Shown: positions 10,917-22,900 of the stretch, in pieces
Position numbering within the stretch: the first letter of the stretch is position 1
Layout: every line of letters begins with the position of its first letter
Source: Trichoplusia ni
Lineage: Eukaryota; Arthropoda; Insecta; Lepidoptera; Noctuidae
Direction of reading: 5' to 3'
DNA: 64,000 nucleotides
Assembly (NCBI RefSeq): GCF_003590095.1
Contig: NC_039499.1
Coordinates: forward strand, 558,001-622,000
The notes under the pieces: generated by a model
Told to the model about the DNA's origin: nothing
What the model saw: the letters and a program-made list of their open reading frames with translations, nothing else
Databases searched by the model: none
Position numbers and translations under genes: made by a program

Positions 10917-13900
10917 GTAAACCCCTCACAATTTCTTACTTCTAAAATGTCAAAAACATTTTTGCGAGACTATTCCAGTATTTAATCATTTAAACGATTT
11001 TGCCTGTGGGATTGTGTAAGCCACTGAGACAACCTGTGTAGCTTATTTGTGCCTTGTGGGGCCTATATCAGCCACATATTTTCATTATACCGGGAAATAT
11101 TATAATCTATTTTAATATCCATTACTACCCATTAAAATTATTCAGATAATCTAATAGAAAACGCTCATAAAAATAAATCTAGTCAAGGGCATCATGGATG
11201 TTTCCATTAGCCGCATCGCGTATCGTGTCATATTTTTAGAATCACATACACCTGTAATGTTGAGCTACTGAGTTATTCCATTGCGATTATATGGAACATC
11301 AAAGTAAGCGTTGAGTCTTGTTTCTAAAGATTCAACGTCACCTAGTATGATGAATCGAAGTTCTAAGAAGCGAATAGCAACAGCAGCTAAGATTTAAATG
11401 TTACTTACAAACAAATTCGGTCGGACACATTCAAAGATAAAACTTTGTTTGATCAGCACAAAATCATATCTACATTTCCGTAGTTATTTTTAGCACGAGG
11501 GCAAACAAGTCGAGTTAACTTTTAGAATTCCTTGTACATAAATAAATGTACTATAAACATTTACGTGGTTCCGTGAGTTCAGATCCCGTATAAGAAGGAT
11601 TCGGCGTTATCTAGAAACGGGGTCATAAACACGAATCCGTTCGGTGACTGGTATTGACTGGAATAAAGTCAAGGTTCTTTTTGTTATATTTTTGTGCATT
11701 ATAGCTATATATATTTTGCGAGATTTGTTATTTCCGCATATCCCGTTTCTTTATTTTTATAGTTACCATGCGGATATTATTTTTACTGGGTATTTCATTT
11801 TAGAACTAATTAATAAGCTTAAGAGTAATCCGCAGCTTCAGCCCAATCCCAGCGATATTTCTACAATCGTTAACGGTGGTAATAAATAAATCTCAAATTT
11901 ATGAAAATAACATAATATGTCTCGATAAGTCACGTTACTTTAACCTGTCACCTCTATACATGCGAGTCTTTCTAGTGGCGTTATCGAATATTGAAATGTC
12001 ACTTGGCTACAGAGGCAGGCATCCTTATAAAATTACATATGGGAAGAAGTCTGTTTTTAATAGTTCTGCATAATTAAGCAGGGATTTTGTATTAAACGTC
12101 CTTTGTGATAAATTACAGCTGAACAACAGCACAGAATTGCTGCCGGACGTCGACTTGTTTCTAGAATGGCACGACACGAAGTTCGACACTGTGACGGCGA
12201 CGCGTCTGATCACCGACATGAGCTGTGCCGGGGTTGTCGCCTTCTTCGGGCCCGAGGGACGCTGCCATACCGAGGCCATCATCGCACAGTCCAGAAATTT
12301 ACCTATGATCTCTTATGTAAGTTGTTTAAAGGTTTTACTGTCTTAAATGCCTGTACTCTTGCGGTTTGTAGCGTACGTTAGTGTACCAATGATGTAGCCC
12401 TACTTAGCTGCAGACTTGGAGACTAAAACAGAGCTTATTTAACTCCTGGAATTGGATACGTTTCGCCTATTATCGTGCGTTGTACTGACTAGGGAGACGG
12501 GTTAAAACATTTTACCGCAAATTGACAGATCTTAGATGATGGTTATACTAACCCAAAATGCTTCAAGCGATCTACGATATGCTGCGATGTCCGTCATGAG
12601 TTAATGGAGTATAATTATGCAATTTTAAATAAAAGGAAAATTTTAAATTTTTTTTCAATCCACACCTGAAGGTTTTTGTCACTGCCATCTGTTAATGCTC
12701 TCACATTAAGAGCTGTTGAGTGTAATCAAACTATTTGTGGGTTAACCCACGAATTTGAATATGGATGTGGAAGTATCGTTTAATGTAGGTTATGATCGCT
12801 GAGGCCACTTCAGTTAATTTCACGCATTACTCATAGAGCGCGTGCAAAGTAAATTAGGTAATCGTCAGTAAAAATGCAATAAAGACTCGTTCACGTAAGG
12901 AGCCCCTGTGGAGGTCTAAATCTGTCGTCACGTCGGCGGCAGCACAATGCCTATAATTTCCAGGAAGTTAATTAGTCATAGCCAATTGTAAGAAAGATAG
13001 TAAATAAGTAGTGTAAATTCCCGCTTCGTTGACTGTTTTGTGTTAGACATTGCTTGGGGATTCAAATGGCAATCAGTATTTATCTGACCCCAGAAATGTG
13101 CGTAATAACCACCTTACATGGATTGAATACCAGAAACTGTGATTTCTGTAATCGAATTTCCAGCTAAGTATGTGCGTAAAATAAAAATCATCTTGAAGTA
13201 ATTAATTTTCATTTGTTTCAGCGTTGTTCCGATTATCAAACTTCTACGTTGTCTAACTTTGCGAGGTTAGAGCCTCCTGGCGCACAGGTAACTTATATAT
13301 ATTAAGCTAACTATATTTTTAAGACTTTCCTTTTCTACCGACATGAGAAGACCTTTTCTCTATATGTATATCCAAAACTTCTTTGTTTTATTAGCCTATC
13401 AAAATTATCAGCACAAATCAATCATCCTCTTTTCCAGGCAACAAAATCCGTCATATCTCTGCTCCGGTACTACAGATGGAACAAATTCTCCATTCTGTAT
13501 GAGGAATCATGGGTGACCGTAGCTTTGACCTTGGAGAACCACGCGAAGAACAACAACATGACTGTGAACCACCAACGGCCCGTCATAGATGGGTACAAGT
13601 GTTGCGAGGAGAAAATGACTTGCTGCGCGCCTGGGTTCTGGTACCAGTTTATACAGGATACCAAGAATAAAACTAGAAGTAAGTCTATACAATTTATTCC
13701 TGTTTGTTATCATTTTATGTAGTATATCTATCTGACACTAGAAAATACCCAAGTTTGGGTAGAATGGATAATATATAGACACAATTTGAGTACAACGTGA
13801 CGCCTCGTAATAATTCCAACTGTCCCAGTTTGTATCTAAATTGTAGGTATTTATTCTTTTTTCAGTATACGTTTTTTTGGGGTCAACACCGGGTCTCATA

Positions 13901-16900
13901 GAAATGATGACGGCTATGGAGTCTCTTCAGCTGTTCTCGAAAGGCGAATACATGGTTATATTTGTCGACATGATGACCTATTCTCCAAAGGAAGCCTTAA
14001 AATACCTTATAAGTAAGTTGACTTCGTGTTGCTCGTTTAAAGAACCCCGTTGCTTAAAATTTGTGAATTTTAGTTTTCCGTATTTAGCTTTTACTAGGTA
14101 CATTGATATATGTACCGTTTTGTTCGCAAAACATAAAAAATGTAATTAAAACGCGGATTATGTGCATTCATCCCTGATTTATGTGTCTGTTGCCGTTTGA
14201 AAGACATTTGATGTTCTTTTTTTGCGCTTGCTTAGTGACGGGATCCGAAGTTAAAAATAATTCTGTTTTTTCGACATTGATATTTTTATCGCAAGACTTT
14301 CTCTTGTTTTTGTCATTTATCCCCATATTTCATACTGTTGAAAACTTAATCCGCACCTGTCGAAATTGATATCGTTTTTCTATAAATATCTTTATCTGAA
14401 GGCAAGATTATCCAAGATATAATCCGGAATGATGGTTTGATTAAAAGCAAGCTTTTTAAGTTGTAATACAATAGGATGTCGTTAATTATGACGCTGGCAA
14501 TAGCTGGAACAGAAATTTGAAATTTGAACTCTATTTTCAGAGACCGAAGACCGCGTATCCCCTAAACTCATATGCCCGAACACTGTGGAGTTCAAGAAGC
14601 GGGCGCAGTCCCTCCTCGTGGTGGTATCCTCTGAGCCTTCGAGCAGCTATGAGGAGTTCACCAACAAAGTCCGCAAGTACAATACGATGCCGCCCTTCAA
14701 GTTCAGGGACTCTGTGGTGTTCGGGACACAGTTTAATAAGGTGTGTATTTAACTAATGTCATCATCATCATCATGGTCTGGGGGCCTACTGCTACGTTTT
14801 AAAGTTATGTCCTGACGGGTGTGCAAGCGTGACAGCACTCTACATGGTGCAAGTTCTTCTTCTCTATTCTACAATTACAATGATATTACTTGAAGAGGTG
14901 GTGGTAGGCTCGCATACTTCCTACCATAGAGTATAAGCCTCTGTTTTTTGACCATTTTTTTACTATGAAATGTCGTAATGCCGCTCTATGGTAACCTACA
15001 GAAGGCATGTTAAAGATTATAATCAAGATCGTTCGTGTCATATTATCACTTAAACAAAATAATTCATTTTTTCCTTTTGACGAAATTCGCTCAACACTTT
15101 CCTCTTCATGAGTTGTGACCAGTCTTTGATTAGTTTTTGTCATGGCGTTAGTAACTTTATAACAAACCGTCATATATTAAATCGACGGGTGATTCAAAAT
15201 ATAAGGATAATTTGTGTAAATATTGTAAACTTAAGTATTTTACACACGACACAGCAGGCGGACAAATTGCGGTAACGGTTTTCTTTGAACCATTGTGCGT
15301 AGGATGACACATTCAAAATGAATTACTACTAATCATATACCATATTTTTTATAACCGTCTCACCCGGTTTGAAAGATTAACCAACCTCACCTAAATTGCA
15401 TGTTATTTATATAGAATCGCTTTTTTTTTCAGTTTGTCTCCATCTACGCTGCATATCTATATGATTCGGTAAAACTTTACGGGAAAGCTTTAGACGAAAT
15501 CATTAAAGAAGAGACCCGTACGGAACAGTTGACATTGCACAAACTGCATCTCATCGCCATGAACGGAACGAGGATTATCAACAAAATGATTCAAAGTTCT
15601 CCGTATAAAAGTGAGTGGTCAAACCGTATAATTGTATATTTTCGCTTGATTTATCAGTTTTTAAAGTTGTTTGAATTTTTTTGAGATACACTTGCATAAG
15701 AAGCATTTTTTAATGAAATATATCTTTATACAGGTCCAAAACATGTATCTGTTAATTCTAATTTTCATTTGCATACAAAATTTAATCTCAATAAATAAAC
15801 ACCCAATTAATATTAATTGCAATATCGCCAATATCCACAGTGAGCTCGCGTGGTAATCAATGTTGATGAAACCTTCCCTATACGATTAAAGGCCTGTGTC
15901 CTGGCAATGGGACGTATCCTATACTCATACCTTTTTAATTTGAACACCACCAGTTAATATCCTCAATTGCGTTGTAGTTAGATCACCTTCCCCTCCGCAG
16001 GTATATCGGGCATGTCGATCCGCCTGGACGAGCGCGCGGACTCGGAGGGTAACTTCTCGGTGCTCGCCTTCAAGCCGACCAAGTTCCGTGACGGTGATGT
16101 CAACTGCTCCTACAGCATGATACCCGTTGGACACTTCCAGCATCAAAGTAAAAGGGAATTTCCTGTGAGTATTTTTTGGTAACTTATATTAGGTTCAGGG
16201 GGTGTACTACCCCCTTAAATGACGGTGAGGTATCATCCTACCCGGCGTAGAGGCTTGAACATAGGCAAAAAGAAGACATGACTGTTCGTAGATAAAAATT
16301 GATTACCAATCTATGTAAAATCTATGGTATGTAGGGAAGTTCAAGTTCGGAAGGATAATAAAAAAAAATGGCTTCCGAAAGACGCTTGGGCTTGCGTGCT
16401 ACGGCCAGTGCTACCTGTTGGAAGCTTCACGCGTTTTAACTTAACCTGTAAATTAAAATGTTAATTGGTTTAATTTACTTTCCGACAGTATTTTGATGCC
16501 ATGCAGTTAAAGTATTTGCATTTGTTATTGCTTTTATTTTAAATATTGGTTTCTATGTTCCCTTTCAGGAATACAAACTGAACCCTCGTCTACCAATCGA
16601 CTGGCCAGACAGCGTCAAGCCCGAAGACGAGCCGTCATGTGGATTTCTAAACGAAAAGTGTCCGAAAGACGATTCACAGATAACGTCGCTCGTAGTAGCT
16701 GGGACATTAGCAGTGACTCTGTTCTGCGCTCTAGTGGTCACAATCAGTATATACCGCAAGTGGAAAATCGAGCAGGAGATCGAGGGTCTGCTGTGGAAGA
16801 TAGACCCGCACGAGATAGCCGGGTATCTCGGCAGCGGGCTCGTGTGGTCGCCTAGTAAGGTAACCCCTTACCAGAAATAACGCGCAGGCAAGCGCTAGCT

Positions 16901-19900
16901 TTTGTGTAAACAGTGCAGACTTTATGTGCTATTATGTGTACGTTTTTAAATTTGAAACTGTCGTGCCACGAATATAATATTTATGTTGCAGCTGAGTTTA
17001 GCGAGCGGTATATCGTGCGAGAGCAAATGCTGTACACAGATATTCACGACGACTGCTCAGTTTAAAGGGAATGTTGTCAGGATTAAGGAGCTCAAGTTTT
17101 CCAAAAAGAAAGTAAGTGTTACTTTCTTGTTTTGATCTTGTATCTTAACTTTATAAATTTCGTTTTAAAGTGAACTCCCATTCCCATTACCAATCCACTG
17201 GCCTGTTGGTCTAGTTTAGATTAGTCGCCCTGAATGCTATACCCTCGTGGTCGTGGGTTCGATTCCTATCCAGGACAATAATTTATCTGTGTTTGGGTGT
17301 AATTTAGCTATAAGATTTAGAAATATATAAGTACTAGCCCGCGACTTCGTCCGCGTGGTTAGAAGATATAAGTTATAATTTATACCTGCCTTCTATCTAT
17401 CTATCTTGTAGGATTCAGTCAGCGTTTGCAATGTAAGCGCAAAAAATGTGTTTTTTTACGACCTCACATTAGAAACCTCAAAAATTGTAGCCTATGTGTT
17501 ATTCTGATGTATAAGCTATATTGTGGTAAAGTTTCATTCAAATCTATTCAGTAGTTTTTACGTGAAAGAGTAACAAACATCCATACATGCATACTTACAA
17601 ACTTTCGCCTTTATAAGAGTAGTAGGATGTTTATCAGTTGTCTATTATTCATAATACAAGCTTTGCCTACTTTGAGACTAGATGGCGTTGTGTGTAAGTT
17701 GAGGGAGGGATAAATACAAAAATATTGCGAAAGATAACCTCTCCATAATGTGTCCCAGTCATTTATAACATTATCGTTTCAATCAGGACATTCCTCGTGA
17801 GATAATGAAGGAAATGCGTTTGCTGCGCGAGTTGCGTCACGACAACCTGAACTCGTTCATCGGCGCCGTCGTCGAGCCACTGCGCGTGCTCATACTTACT
17901 GACTACTGTGCCAAAGGGAGTTTATATGTAAGTCCTATGTATTAACTGGAACTGCATAGTTTTATTGGACGATTAGAATAAATAACGAAAGTTTCATAAT
18001 ATAATGCCATTTATTTGGAACAAAATTGAAGAACTACGTCTCGAAAATAATGTTATGGCAAAAAATGTGATGTACAGTTATCTGTATAAACAAGATTTGT
18101 ATTAAGAAACGTCTAAAATATCTACTGTTTGCCTGTTTTTATATCAAAGCGTTTGTTCTTCTTCTAATTGCAATACTCATATAGGGCATTTAATTGTATC
18201 TACATCAAATTTGTAGACCATGCCCCTCGAATCTAAAATTATCAATGCTACTGAAAGATTTTAAATTAAGTCGTATTTGTTGTTAAATAATGTTGGTTAT
18301 AATAATGACTATTTTTCCAGGATATAATTGAAAATGAAGATATAAAATTGGACAAAATGTTCATATCTTCGTTAATCCATGATCTCATAAAGGTAAAGCA
18401 TTAAAAGTATTTTCTATTGTTTATTCCCTTCATGTGACGTCACAGAACTAATATAAATTATTTGTTTCAGGGTATGATGTTTATTCACACATCGCCATTA
18501 ATTTTTCACGGAAATCTTAAATCCTCGAATTGTGTTGTTACGTCTAGGTGGATGCTTCAGGTTAGTCTTATGATTAAATTCATTTTTGGAACAGATTAGA
18601 GCCTCTTCCAAGAAAGACATAAAGAATTGCCAGCAGCGTGTTCTTGGCGAATCTTCCTCACTCCTACCTGTTAGGATGTCCTACTAACAGTAGATTGGTA
18701 TATTCCGAGTTGACAAGTCGTAATCATAATATAAATTTATAAAAGTGTTTCGATTGCAGGTGGCTGATTTCGGTTTACACGACTTGAGGGCGTGTGCCGA
18801 AAATGATTTTATAGGGGAACACCAATATTACAGAGGTATATTGTGAACAAGTTTTTATTAAACTTCCACATAAATGGAATGGTACTAGTGCCTTGTTTAC
18901 GTTTAATTCGTTATCTCTTATTGGTTGTAAGTGCGAAATTCTATGAAGACGGTATTTTTGCAGGCTTATTATGGAAAGCACCAGAGTTACTAAGGGAAAT
19001 GGATAACCCTAACTCGACAGTTGGTGGAACACAGAAAGGAGATGTTTATGCATTTGGAATTATTTTATACGAAATAATAGCGAGGAGAGGTCCCTTTGGG
19101 TTTACAGGGACTGAACCTAAAGGTTAGTGATAATGATTAATTTTCGTTAATGTGCAGCCACATTACATTTTTTATTTATGAGATATAGCAGGATTCGTAG
19201 TTATATAACTTACTTTTCCTATTCTTAAAAAACGGAGACCAATGGGGTAAACTAAAACTGTGATTCTTCGCAAACTCATCATTTGACGACATTTTTTTCA
19301 ACAAGTTTTTCAACATTTTAATAGCCAAGTCGAGATCTCCTCGGTCCCGGGTTACGACGAGTTCCTAAAAATGTTCGTTTCTTAGTCAGCTTTTCAATTC
19401 ACAGATATAATAGAGCGATTAAAAAGACCAAAGTTAGATGGTGAAGAGGTGTTCAGACCGGATACCGATATACTGGACCCGTCCACCGAGGATTACGTGG
19501 TGGCGTGTATGAAAGACTGCTGGGCAGAGGATCCGAATATTAGACCCGACTTTCCTATTATAAGGAGTCGGCTTAAGAAAATGAAATCTGGGAAGTAAGT
19601 TGCAACATTGCATATTTTTTGCATATTGTTTTGATTTGTTTAAAAGTGACTTCTATCTATGTCGAGGACGCGGCCTGTGAATATTTTGGATTTTCACTCG
19701 CAAAAAAATACTTTTCCTTTCTACGGCTGAGTGATTTTGGCAGTCATAGGTACCGGCAGTCGGATATATGATTTTCACACTCAATGTAGTGTAAATAATA
19801 ATTGAAAACATCAAAAAGTGCATTGTTACCTCTTGTCTTAACTTTCACCTATTCTTTTCTCTTAGATTATTTTTGTTTCTCTCCTTGTTTTTACTAATCT

Positions 19901-22900
19901 TTTGATATGATAATTTTCTAGGTCAAGAAATATAATGGACCAAATGATGGATATGATGGAGAAATATGCTAATAATTTAGAAGAACTAGTCAACGAGAGG
20001 ACGAGGCTATTGATCGAAGAGAAACAAAAAACCGAAGACTTATTACATAGGATGCTACCAAAGTAAGACATTATTATTTATTTAATATCATATCTGTTCT
20101 TAGTGTTATACGTGTTGTATATAAAGACAACCATACGACAACCTTTCGCGCACCTTCTAATGTTACAGTAAAACAATCATTTAAATGTTTATTTACATTT
20201 TACGGCTTAAACTGTTAACCATCGTTATCTAAAATATGCATGTACATGTCATTAATCCTGTGTACATTAAATGGTGTAATATGTTAGCGTCACCTATATA
20301 ATTGTTATTACTAATTTGAAGGTTTGTTATGTTATCGGTGTAATTAAATGTGAGCACAGTTGAGGAAGACGCAAATACAACAAGCTGTATCACATACCTG
20401 GATGTCGCCGTAGTGTGCGTACTGGTTTACATTTAGTCCAAGTCTGTGATTAATAGAAGTACTGCCAACTTCTATAAGATGGTGCACGAAATTTTAACCC
20501 CGAAGTCTCATTATGTTTTGTTTCTTACAGGAATAATGTTTTTTTACACCAAAATACTATATTCATCTGTAAAAATGTTAGGATCTCAGTTGCGCACACT
20601 CTATGTACAGAATTAACAACACATGAGGCTTATTTATTATTTTTCATACCCTAATTGTAAATGATTACCGTCTCAGTTTGATAATGGTACTATAAACCAA
20701 CATACACATGATATAGTTTCATTTATCAACGTCTAGGACCGTCGACATGGACTTGATGTAAAACAGTGGTACGTCGTCTAAAAAAATTTAATGTATTCAC
20801 TTTGTTGTACTTGTGTTCTTTTCCAGATGTGGAGGTTGAATCCATTATAGAAATGTCGTGAAAATGTCTTGAGGTAATTAACTCCCTATTGGTGATTGTA
20901 GTTTAATATGGTTTGCCTCACAGGCCGGGTCACTTGACACATCACAGGCTCGTGGCTCACCTTTCATTAACAGAGTTTGAGTAGATATAGAGCTTGCTTG
21001 GGATCTGTGGCGGTAAAGCGTGACGCGTCGTTGTCCGGTGATGGCGGTTTCCTTCAAGTAGTTAACTGGTTTTATAGCTTCTTGCAAGTGATTTTGTAGC
21101 GTTTCTTTGGTGAACTTCAGTACTGGGGCACGTGTGAGATCTTTTCGTACACTGCACTTTGATAATTTATAGATAGACCAGCATGCTAGAGTTATTAGAA
21201 CATTTTGTATATAATATTTTTTTTACTAAGTACTTTACACCTTAATTTTTCAATTCAAAGTGAAAATTACATAGAATATTGTTTTAACAAATGGTTTTGC
21301 CACTAGTTTTAGGAATACTTTATTCTATTGCTTGGATTGAAATAGACATGTAAATAAATCATTAGGTTTAGTTATTTTGTTGGTTTTCCTACATCACTAG
21401 CTGTCGGTAAGTGTGAATATGCGTTATAGGTACCTTTTACCACGAACCATGAAGTATGTACATTATGTGATAACATGTGTGGCGTGTGTTAAGGTGTTTG
21501 CTTGTTGCAGGTCGGTGGCCCGGCGGCTGACGACGGGCGAGGGCGTCGAGCCGGAGTCCTTTGACTCGGTGACGATATACTTTAGCGACATCGTCGGCTT
21601 CACGGCCATGTCCGCCGAGAGCACGCCCCTGCAGGTCGTGAACTTCCTCAACGACCTGTACACGGTGTTCGATAGGATAATTAGAGGCTACGATGTTTAT
21701 AAAGTGGAGACCATTGGGGATGCTTACATGGTGGTACGTTGGCGTTTTTATATTTTTATCGTTTTCAAATTTAATAACGTTTTTTTTTGCAATATTTTTA
21801 TATCATTTCGACATTAAATTACTAAGACACAGTTAACAGGTTTAAAACTTATTAGTTTTAAGTATTGTCGCTTAAGGTGGAGTCTGCTACTGAAGTGTAG
21901 TGTCCCAGTTTAGGACTTGTGTGCTTTTTATGTGATTGACTACAGTTGGATAACTATATTATTTTTTGCAGGTTTCCGGATTACCTATAAGAAATAACGA
22001 TAGACACGTAGGTGAGATCGCATCAATGGCGCTAGAGTTATTGAATGCAGTAAAAAGTCACAAAATATCTCATAGACCAAATGAAACACTCAAGCTTAGG
22101 ATAGGAATACATACCGGTAAGTCTTTTATATTTACGTTTATTTTTTATTTATTTTCGGAACGTTTTAGACCCAATATATCGTGATTGTAAATAGAAGGAA
22201 GGGACCAATAGTAATTTATTGTATTTTGCTTATAAAAATATATTTTTCTAGGCGCGGTAGTAGCAGGTGTAGTTGGCCTCACGATGCCCCGCTACTGCCT
22301 GTTCGGAGACACAGTGAACACAGCGTCTCGCATGGAGTCCAACGGCGAGCCGCTTAAGATACACATATCGCCGAGCTGCAAGCAAGCGCTCGATAAAATT
22401 GGCGGCTATATCGTAGAACCAAGAGGCACTATTCCAATTAAAGGGAAAGGACAGGTATGCCCAATTCTAGTATGATCATCACTAAGGTGAAAGCTAGCTT
22501 TTGAAAAGCTCTCATTCTGATGGATTTATCTTTATACTATAGGTCCAGACATACTGGTTAATAAGCGCCACAGAAAAGGCTATTCAAAAGAGGGCCGTAG
22601 AAGGGGAAGAGCGCCCACTATTCCGTCGACCCAGAAGGAGTCCTAGATTGACAGACTCACGACATCCTTCACTATCAGGTAAATGACCTAATGAATAAAA
22701 GAAAAGTTGAACACAAACCCAATCAGTAAAAGTTACGGTCGTTTTTAATATTTCAGAATCGTGACAAAGCAAATCTTAATATAATTACTCATCAGACTTG
22801 TCAGAAGGTAGTATTTTGTTTGACTGCATGTAACTCAGAGTAAAATGAATTGATGAGCCAAATGCCACTTCAAAATTGTGTTGCGGGTTCCTTGCATGAA

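Noticed and set aside
11644..11889. 81-codon hydrophobic open frame in intron 1 of the plus-strand cyclase
   Set aside because: It begins with GTG, has no known domain, and lies between two well-joined exons. At most it is a decayed element.
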